Below, piece by piece: positions 56,739 to 64,000 of a stretch of DNA of 64,000 nt. The stretch is from Schistocerca nitens. Taxonomy: Eukaryota; Arthropoda; Insecta; Orthoptera; Acrididae. The stretch spans positions 293,039,205 to 293,103,204 of the forward strand of contig NC_064616.1 of assembly GCF_023898315.1 (NCBI RefSeq), read 5' to 3'. Made by a program: the position numbers and the translations under genes. The notes beneath the pieces are model-generated. The model saw only the letters and a program-made list of their open reading frames with translations. It was not told the DNA's origin and did no database searches. Positions within the stretch are counted from its first letter, which is position 1; each line of letters opens with the position of its first letter.

Positions 56739-57500
56739 AGGTAGCCATGCACATGACTTGACACTCACCAAGAGTGATCAGAAGGTCCCACTGCCTGTTT
56801 AGAAACACATTATTATTTGTTCTCTCTCCAGCAAAGGTATGAAATCAAGTGACATTTTGGAAGGACTCTAAACATTGTTCATGAACACAAGAAAGCTGTT
56901 ACCAAAATTTTATCACAAGTGGTGATACGTTTTGGAAGTTCCCATACCATTTTATTGGATATATTAGAACAGAGAAAAATATTGGCAAGGTGGGTTTCAC
57001 AACCTCCCACTAAGCCACAAAAGGTTGTATGCAAAAATATCTGTCAATTACTTCTGAATCACTATGACAAAGAAGTAAGAGAAGCTTTTCTGTGTCATAT
57101 CATGACCTGCAATGAGATATGGGTCACTGCTACACCTCAGATAACAAGGGGATGAGTATGGAGTGGAAAAAGTTGGAGACATGCATTGATCAATGTCAAG
57201 AATGAACTTTCTGCTAGGCAAGTTTTGGTAGTTTTGTTTTGGGACTCAAAAGGTGTGTATATATGTTTAATTACCTGCATGGGGGAAGGAAAGAGAATGT
57301 GGAGTAATATTGCAATCTACTTGTTGATGCTAAGGCTGCCTATTGCAACAAATGATGCCAGCAGCCAATTCTCAATGTCCTCCTCCTGCATGACAACACG
57401 TGACATGTACAGCAGCTCTAACGCAAGAACAACTCTTAAAGCTACAAAGGAAACTCTTTAACACTCCCTTGCACCGCAGAATTGTCCCCATTTTAGTACA

Positions 57501-58831
57501 TCTACATCTACATACAAACTCCCCAATCCACCATACGGTACGTGGCGGAGGGTACCTCATACCACATCTAGCATCTTCTCTCCCTGTTCCACTCCCAAAC
57601 AGAACGAGGGAAAAATGACTGCCTATATGCCTCTGTATGAGCCCTAATCTCTATTATCTTTGTGGTCTTTCCACGAATTGTAAGTTGGCAGCAGTAAAAT
57701 TGTACTGCAGTCAGCCTCAATTGATGCTTCTCTAAATTTCCTCAGTAGCGATTCACGAAAAGAACGTCTCATTTCCTCTAGAGACTCCCACCCGAGTTCC
57801 TTAAGCATTTCCATAACACTCACGTGATGATCAAACCTACCAGTAACAAATCTAGCAGCCCGCCTCTGAATTGCATCTATGTCCTCCCTGAATCCTATCT
57901 GATAGGGATCCCAAACGCTTGAGCAGTACTCAAGAATAGGTCGTGTTATTGTTTTATAAGCCGTCTCCTTTACAGATGAACCACATCTTCCCAAAATTCT
58001 ACCAATGGACCGAAGACGACTATCTGCCTCCACCACAACTGCCATTACATGCTTGTCCCACGTCATATCCCTCTGCAATGTTACACCCAAAAATTTAATC
58101 GATGCGACTGTGTCAAGCGCTACACTACTAATAGAGTATTCAAACATTACAGGATTCTTTTTCCTATTCATCTGCATTAATTTACATTTATCTATATTTA
58201 GAGTTGGCTGTCATTCTTTACACCAATCACAAATCCTGTCCAAGTCATCTTGTATCCTCCTACAGTCACTCAACGACGACACATTCCCGTACACCACAGC
58301 ATCATCAGCAAACAGCCGCACACTGCTATCCACCCTATCCAAAAGATCATTTATGTAGATAGAAAACAACAACAGACCTACCACACTTCCCTGGGGCACT
58401 CCAGATGATACCCTCACTCCGATGAACACTCAACATCGAGGACAACGTACTGGGTTCTATTACTTAAAAAGTCTTCGAGCCACTCACATACTTGGGAACC
58501 AATCCCATATGCTCGTGCCTTAGTTATGAGTCTGCAGTGGGGCACAGAGTCGAATGCTTTCCGGAAATCAAGGAATATAGGATCCGTCTGATACCCTTCA
58601 TCCATGGTTTGCAAGATATCATGTGAAAGAATGGCAAGTTGCGTTTTGCAGGAGCAATGCTTTCTAAAGCCATGCTGATGCATGTACAGCAACTTCTCTG
58701 TCTCAAGGAAATTCATTATATCCTAACTGAGAATATGTTCGGGAATCCTGCAACAAACCGATGTTAAGGATATTGGTCTGTAATTTTGAGGACCCGTCCT
58801 TCTACCCTTCTTATATACATATATACGTATA
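57501..58831 (-). mobile_element. LINE-G: 5'-truncated CR1/Jockey-like LINE
   Basis: Minus strand. The 3' end has a TGTAGATGTAGA-type tail at 57,501-57,513 and the 5' truncation is at 58,831. TSD TAGTACA at 57,494-57,500 and 58,832-58,838, inside the mariner transposase. Confidence 0.85.
57644..58813 (-). pseudogene. LINE-G reverse transcriptase
   Basis: Frame pieces: YMHQHGFRKHCSCKTQLAI and PIFLDFRKAFDSVPH (58,620-58,540, first catalytic Asp). Then GVRVSSGVPQGSVVGLLLFS and VRLFADDAVVYGNVS (58,330; FADD box intact), KFLGVTLQRDMTWDKHV (58,090), SSVWDPYQ (57,920) and IQRRAARFVTGRF (57,870). Only about two frame changes (near 58,415 and 58,205) separate the blocks, so decay is moderate. N-terminal endonuclease is missing by truncation. 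Confidence 0.85.
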
Positions 58832-59519
58832 TAGTACAAAATATTTAGTCCATTGAGGAAGGAATTATGGTGGGAACACTGGATGATGTCACTGGGGTTG
58901 AACAGTATGTGCTCAGGTGGCTACAGGGGTATCCAGTTTTTTGTTCCATGAAAGTATCATGAAAAGCATTGTTATGACCTTCCAATTTAAATTTTAAATG
59001 ACGCTTGTAATATTTAAGTTCAATAATGGTCTGATCATTATTGTGTTAGGATGGACAGAGAAGTCACAGAAATTCAAAAACAACTTTAAGAGATAGGGAA
59101 TGAGACTGAAATTAAACAAACTGTTGGCCTTAATGCTAAATAAACCAAACAGTGACAACACTTCTGCAGTACAAGCTACGTAACATGCAGGCATAACTCC
59201 ACAATCTTAGTCAGCAGTTCGCTGATGTCACAACCCAACGATTGTTTCATTTAGCTGACAGGTATTTCAAACAATTTACATCTATGTGACTCCAATCAGG
59301 CAACATAAAAGCCATCAGCAAAATGAAAGGGAAGTGGAATACAAGGAGTACATCATTCCCAAAGTGTGCATAACTACTCACAATACCAATGTATTTCATA
59401 ACCGCATCAAGTCAGCTACACATCAGCACCCATCAGTGTTTTCTCGACATGCTGATCAAAGTCTGACAAAGTGACTCAAAGGATTTGATCAAGTCACCAA
59501 ATACAATAGGTGGGGTGAT

Positions 59520-60180
59520 ATGATGCATTTGGAAAATGTGTACCTTTACTTGAACAGCAGCAGTTGCAGACCAATAAAGAGAAACTTGATAGCTGCGACA
59601 AATTCCAGACTGAACTGAAGAAAGCATCTGGTGACAACCAGCAGCTAGTCCTCTTAGCAGAAGAGCAATTGACGAACATGGTCCAATGTCATAGGGGGGG
59701 GGGGGGGGGGGTCAGGGATTTTCTCTGCCTCGTGATGGCTGGGTGTTGTGTGATGTCCTTAGGTTAGTTAGGTTTAATTAGTTCTAAGTTCTAGGGGACT
59801 GATGACCATAGATGTTAAGTCCCATAGTGCTCAGAGCCATTTGAACCATTTTTTTGTCATAGGGAAACAACAAAGTTCTACACAGACAGAAGCCTACAAA
59901 ATGTCACACACGATGAAAGGGTTTGCCGAAGAAAGGCACAAAGCTCTTCTGATAAAGTATGTCACAATAATCAAGGAACTCATCAAATGATGCCAGTATA
60001 TGGAGGAAATGCAGCAGAAAAGAGTCAGAAGAAAGAAATAGGACCAACTCCTGAATGTGGTCTCTACAGTAGTTGTGTCTCTCATACACCGGACAGTGAG
60101 AAGAAGAGATACCTCTTTTACGGCAACCATGGATCACTTATTGTCATGAGCATCCACAACTCATCCCCAAAGGTATACAT
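59520..60180 (+). pseudogene. Gypsy-2 gag remnant
   Basis: Reads KLDSCDKFQTELKKASGDNQ and LAEEQLTNMVQCH before the SINE, then SHTMKGFAEERHKALLIK (59,910) after it, the pattern of a Gypsy capsid. Frames shift several times. Confidence 0.6.
59697..59854 (+). mobile_element. tRNA-derived SINE 3, 5'-truncated
   Basis: The body GTCAGGGATTTTCTCTGCC through GTGCTCAGAGCCATTTGAAC matches SINE 2, but the tRNA head is missing and replaced by a G run (59,694-59,711). TSD TGTCATAGGG at 59,687-59,696 and 59,855-59,864. Confidence 0.88.
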
Positions 60181-60419
60181 ATAGGGATAGCTGAAGTAGT
60201 CCATGGAGGGCAGCTTAGTGCCATAAATGAAGAATCATTCTCTGCTACCACTACAGACAACATAGAAGAGGAAGCCATGTCAGGAAGAACATCTGGGAGT
60301 GTTAGCTGATCTGCGCCAGTTTTTGGATGCTTTCAGATACTGGGTGGAGGAAAGACAGACTAAGTGACCCATGGTAAAACATGGTATCAACACTGAGGAT
60401 CATGCAACAATTAGCCAGC

Positions 60420-60790
60420 ACTCGTTTAGGGTGTCACTGCTTGAATGATGGACAATCAGATAGCGGGCAAAGAAGACACTGCAAGTCAACATTATTGAAC
60501 CTTCAGAGAGTACTTTGTCCTCTCCTGTGGTCCTTGTGAAGAAGCAGTTGGTGTACGATTGTGTGTGGACTACGGATAACTGAACAAATTCAGAAAAAGT
60601 CGACTCCCCTGTACTGGTGACACCCTAGACTGCTTGAAAGGACCAAAGAATTTCTAAACTGTAGACAGACAATAGGAAAATCAAGGTTGCTGGTGCTCAA
60701 AGGCAACATACTGCTTTCGTATCATTTACGAGTTCAAAGTTATGCTATTTTGACTATGTAATTTTCCAGCAAACTTTGAACAAATGAGCG
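60420..60790 (+). pseudogene. Gypsy-2 reverse transcriptase fragment
   Basis: IIEPSESTLSSPVVLVKKQ (60,490), a damaged first palm region, and HTAFVSFTSSK (60,710) followed by a trace of the FQQTL primer-grip-side region. It ends where LINE-H starts, before the YxDD box. Confidence 0.6.
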
Positions 60791-60799
60791 AAAAACCTG

Positions 60800-61450
60800 C
60801 TTTAACCCCTTAAATGGGTGACATTCCTTTTCAATGTGAAGGACATTCTCCAGGTTATATTATCTCTCCAGGTTATATTATCTGGGCACCCTACCTTCTG
60901 AAGTTTGTAGATTAGGCCATCAGGCCAGATGTGGTCAAATGCTTTTTGTATGTCTACTGCTCCTGTTGCTTCTTTCCGTGCCCTGGCTAGACGAATGTGT
61001 TCTACCAAGTGAAGGGATTATTGGATGGTGGAGTCCTCAGCACAGAAACCAAACTATTCAGGCATAAGGATGTTCTATTCAGTCAGAAACTGATGGAGGG
61101 GTGAAAGGAGTATTAATTCCTGGATTTTCCCCAGGCCTGTTAGGAGAGAAATGGGCCTTTAGCTTTTGGGAAGTATCAGGTATTTATTGGGTTTTGGTAG
61201 GGCGATGACCTTTGCAGTTTTCCACACTGACGGGAAGTATGTAAGTTTCAAGCAAGTATTATAAATGCTTGCCTGGTAGGATATAGCGGGAGGGGGAAGG
61301 TGTTTTTGGAGTGTGGTGCAGACGTGGTCAGGGCCAGGAGCTTTGGGGTTACCCTGCCACTTGACGAGTGCACATATTGTGAGCTCGTTAATGGGCTCAA
61401 ATTCTGTTATTGGGCCTGTATTTCATATCTGAGCCACTCGTACGGTAACT
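60800..61450 (-). pseudogene. LINE-H reverse transcriptase fragment
   Basis: VEHIRLARARKEATGAVDI then QKAFDHIWPDGLIYKLQKVG (60,970-60,890; the Asp of the first RT motif is in a slightly damaged AVDIQKAFD). Upstream in other frames are KTAKVIAL-type and SYRPISLL-type traces (61,210-61,130). Typical of Jockey-clade ORF2. Confidence 0.7.
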
Positions 61451-61639
61451 ATTCTCTCCTGCCTATCGCTCACCTCATTGTGGATGACGTGAGTCTGGTA
61501 TTGTGACTCCAGTGATTTTGCCATTATTTCTGCCTTTACTCATTTGTCATATGCAAGACCATTCTTGCTGTGGCATGGCTTGTTTTCTCTGGTGGGGTCT
61601 TTCTGCTGCTGGGTTATTTTACAGACGGTTTCTGCAGGT

Positions 61640-62805
61640 CACTCAGCTCGTCAAGGAACATCGCCGCTTGAGTGCAGGGGGAAGACTGTGGCTCTGTGGT
61701 AGCAGTCTCTGTGACCTGGGGTGGGGAGGTCTGTGGTGGTGGGGCACAGGGCGGCCGGGCGACAGCAGCCATCAGGGCACATGGTGGGTGAAGTGATGGG
61801 TAGGGTTCTGGCACTGGCATATTCGGTCTGTGGCTTTTGGTGGCAGCTGCACTGGTGCCTGTGGCTGTGGCTGCAGGAGCAGAGCTCATAGTCATTGCCG
61901 CAGCTGATGTAGCAGTTCATAAGGACGACCATGTGGGATGGCTAACCATCAGCTTCATTCTTGTAGGGCAGTGGCTGCAGTTTGCTGGATGGCAGTTACT
62001 GCAGAGAGCGCATTTTTCTGGCGTGTCCCGTTTCTTGGTACACGTTTTACTGAGATGGGGGCTGCACATTTTACGCGCTTTCTTGGTTAGTTACAGTTTT
62101 TGGCACTGTGGAAGAGCTGCTGGAATTGGTGGCATTGTACAGGACCTACAGGCTGCCGATATTTTTTAATTGTGACTCCGCAATGCAGCATGAGCTTTAT
62201 CACGTGTAGTTCGCAGTTTGTCTGGTCAGGATGGAGAATGACCTTGAAGGACACACGTTTCTTGCAACCTTCTCCTGATCTTGCCAGATCAGAGGCACGT
62301 GTTTCTTGTTTGACCTCTATGACCTTGAACCTGGAGAAGAGTTGGGGAGACCTTTTATCACTGCCTTGAATGTGTCTCATTCCAACATCAGATATGTGTG
62401 ATGGCGGATGTTATGTCTCTGAAAGTAATCTTTTATTGTTCTGTAGTCTCAATGTGCGGACATCTGAAAATTTATTGACGAGACCCTACATGAGGTGTTG
62501 AGGCCACCACCTTTTAACATCGGTGCAATCTCCTTGATTACTTTCATAGTGCCAATTTGAATGGTAGCTATGATGGGAGGGATCTTGTCCTCCTCCTGTT
62601 TAGGCTGGGTCCCTGATGTGGAGGGATGGTTCTTCTTCACCACAATTTCATCCACTTCTGGCAATGCAATTGGGGCATAGCTATTGGAGGCGGGGATGTT
62701 GGTGACTACAGTCTCCTCACTCAGCTCCGTGTCATCTTCGGTGGTGGTACACTCCAAAGCGAGCTGGCTGGGTGCCAGATGCTTTGTCACTGGCATTATG
62801 TCCAT
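61640..62805 (-). pseudogene. LINE-H ORF1: PRE_C2HC-type Gag-like protein
   Basis: Acidic N-terminal part (MDIMPVTKHLAPSQLALE from 62,805) leads into RVSFKVILHPDQTNCELHV and VTIKKYRQPVGPVQCHQFQ with LFHSAKNCN (62,160-62,090). This is the PRE_C2HC domain with the first knuckle (second Cys replaced by Phe), as in Jockey ORF1. A second knuckle region reads CSNCHPANCSHC (about 62,010-61,970). A Ser/Pro/Thr-rich tail continues to about 61,640. Frameshifts at several points. Confidence 0.65.
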
Positions 62806-63510
62806 GTCTGTGTGTTTTCGAGTTTTTCTCTTTGTAACATTTGTGGAGGAATGGCTGGGGGAGCCTAGAGACTGGGCACCACAGTGCGCCCAGTGGACTG
62901 GGGCTTTGGATTTACTGAGAGTGTCGGGAGCGGTTTCCAGAGTCAGACTGACACTGCCAAGGGGTGCTTAATGTTCATTTGTTGGCACTGTTAGGTCTCC
63001 CTGAACAGCGCCATCCCTAGCATAAACTACACACGGGTATCTGGGTAGTATCATGGGCACTGGTGTAGGAATTTCTCCACTCTTAGAGGAGCAGAGAGGA
63101 TGCCCGGCGGCAGTTTCTGACTGCGACACACTGATGGCAGATCAGATAACTCAAAACGAGAGCAGTATGATGCCCGCAGCCCCTGCGCTGCCAGTAGACC
63201 GGCAGGTGCTGTGCCACAAAGGGACCACACATAGGTATTACCATGACAAAGTAGCTGTGCACAGGCAAAGCATGGGCTTCCGCACATAACAGTTGTGCTG
63301 CACTGTGTATACACGACGAATTTTCCTCCACTATGGCAAGTGTAAGCATTCCCCAAGAACAGCAGCCAGCAGCACAGTGACCATTCGCCACAAGTCCTCA
63401 CCCTCGAACGAAAGACGTGGAAGAAAGATCTTTCCTCACCCTCAAGGAGGCACTAACATCATCTCCATTCATATCATTGTATGATGAGACAGAACTTCAC
63501 ACAAAGAGTA

Positions 63511-63546
63511 GCAGTTAAGGTACAGGTGGCAGTTAAGGTACAGGTG
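63511..63546. repeat. two tandem 18-bp units
   Basis: GCAGTTAAGGTACAGGTG repeated exactly at 63,511-63,528 and 63,529-63,546. Confidence 0.95.
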
Positions 63547-63569
63547 GCAGTTCTGTAACAAATTCAGAA

Positions 63570-64000
63570 AGATATAGAAAAGGTGGTAACTTATTCTTCC
63601 ACAGTACTCTTCAAGTCCATGATGAACTACTGTCAAACAGACTGAGTGCTTTGCAGCTGTTTAAAACAAGTTTTGGCCGTATTTATTTGGTGAACAATTC
63701 ACTTTTGTGATGGACCACCACTCTCTATGCTGGCTGATGAGCCAGAAGGACCCATCGTGACTAGCTCAGGGAATCTTTAAGTTTCTTGTAGAAGACATCA
63801 TTTTGAAACACAGAATCCCATGTGATGATCTCTGATCATGGAAAAGTTTTGCAGACCAGTATCAGAAGTAATTTCACACTTCAATATCACCCACAGAATA
63901 ACAGTTGCCTAACATCTACAAGACGACTGCCCCCCAAGAATGCTTTCATAAGATATTGGCTGATATGCTCTAGATGTATACTGACTTTGAATGCAGAGAT
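63570..64000 (+). pseudogene. Gypsy-2 RNase H and integrase fragments
   Basis: RNase H traces (NYCQTD at 63,628; a [15 protein letters not shown]-like stretch at 63,712) are followed abruptly by integrase core sequence (SDHGKVFQTS, HFNITHRITVA at 63,878, then ILADML). The zinc domain and first integrase Asp are missing, so an internal deletion joins the two. Runs off the window. Confidence 0.65.

Larger units (their letters stand above)
56630..59110 (+). mobile_element. mariner transposon remnant, split by LINE-G
   Basis: Left end near 56,630 begins ACGAGTGTCATTCAAATAAA, a mariner-like terminus. Transposase blocks: TILLDILEQRKILARWVSQ (56,955), LLLNHYDKEVREAFL (57,045), NEIWVTATP (57,112; the catalytic Asp of DETW is Asn here), VLVVLFWDSKGVY (57,225) and a damaged HDNAR region (57,390-57,425). 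After the LINE the C-terminal part resumes as FSPLRKELWWEHW (58,850). A run of 18 G sits at 56,721-56,738. The right terminus was not identified. Confidence 0.75.
60800..63480 (-). mobile_element. LINE-H: Jockey-like LINE with internal loss
   Basis: Minus strand. ORF1 sequence lies at 62,805-61,640 and RT fingers/palm at 61,450-60,800, but almost no endonuclease is present between them, so an internal deletion is likely. Sequence 62,806-63,480 is probably 5' UTR or ORF1 N-terminus; its own frames are not recognised. The left end stops inside RT at about 60,800. An 18-bp tandem repeat is at 60,847-60,882. Confidence 0.65.
59270..64000 (+). mobile_element. second Ty3/Gypsy element, decayed, runs off the right edge
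   Basis: Plus-strand gag traces (59,520-60,180), RT fragments (60,420-60,790) and RNase H plus integrase fragments (63,570-64,000). Between the last two lies LINE-H on the opposite strand (about 60,800-63,480). No LTR is visible in the window and the left border is approximate. Gag is interrupted by SINE 3. Family differs from the 9266 element, judging by the SESTLSSPVVLVKK-type RT start. Confidence 0.65.

Noticed and set aside
63051-63484. Overlapping frames of 63-116 codons on both strands near the right end
   Set aside because: No domain recognised; likely LINE-H 5' UTR or ORF1 N-terminal sequence in wrong phases.

Overview
The window is eukaryotic repeat DNA, most likely from a large insect genome. 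A grasshopper or locust such as Schistocerca is my inference, from familiarity with the tRNA-derived SINEs and RNase H-bearing LINEs seen here. I see no rRNA or intact tRNA gene and no convincing complete host gene. Nearly every readable protein frame belongs to a transposable element, and almost all of those are broken.

Left third (about 1-29,500): a stack of nested retrotransposons. Two related families of RNase H-type LINEs (called A and B here) lie on the minus strand: A1 1-2205, B1 2206-4755, A2 in pieces from 4756 to about 29,513, and B2 19,318-25,533. Matching target-site duplications (TSDs) give the nesting order. A2 is split by an RTE-like LINE (C1, minus, 5581-16,229). C1 is split by another EN-RT LINE (D, plus, 6660-15,682). 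D is split by a Ty3/Gypsy element (plus, 9266-14,760, 235-bp LTRs). Its gag is split by a tRNA-type SINE (9765-9955). A2 is also interrupted by B2 (which carries its own SINE), by a second RTE-like LINE with a clean 355-residue frame (C2), and by an unclassified piece of about 840 bp.

Middle (29,500-50,700): a decayed P-element/THAP-like transposase with a recognisable intron (29,700-32,780). Then comes a 16.2-kb unit bounded by nearly identical inverted repeats of about 120 bp (33,690-33,811 and 49,735-49,856). On the minus strand it holds a spliced Mutator-like (MULE) transposase gene with a SWIM zinc finger. On the plus strand it holds an inverted second partial copy of that gene. Older LINE remnants and microsatellites fill the rest. 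Short exon-like frames with good splice donors lie just outside both ends (33,394-33,654 minus; 50,616-50,692 plus). They are the only candidates for host coding sequence.

Right part (50,700-64,000): Tc1-like remnants, a truncated LINE 3' end, a mariner copy split by a CR1/Jockey-type LINE (TSD TAGTACA), and a decayed second Gypsy element. That Gypsy carries a SINE in gag, an inserted Jockey-like LINE on the opposite strand and large internal losses.

The genes do not work together as a pathway. The value of the window is a readable history of who inserted into whom, plus the large MULE unit at a possible gene boundary. All family assignments were read by eye from motifs; clade names are provisional.
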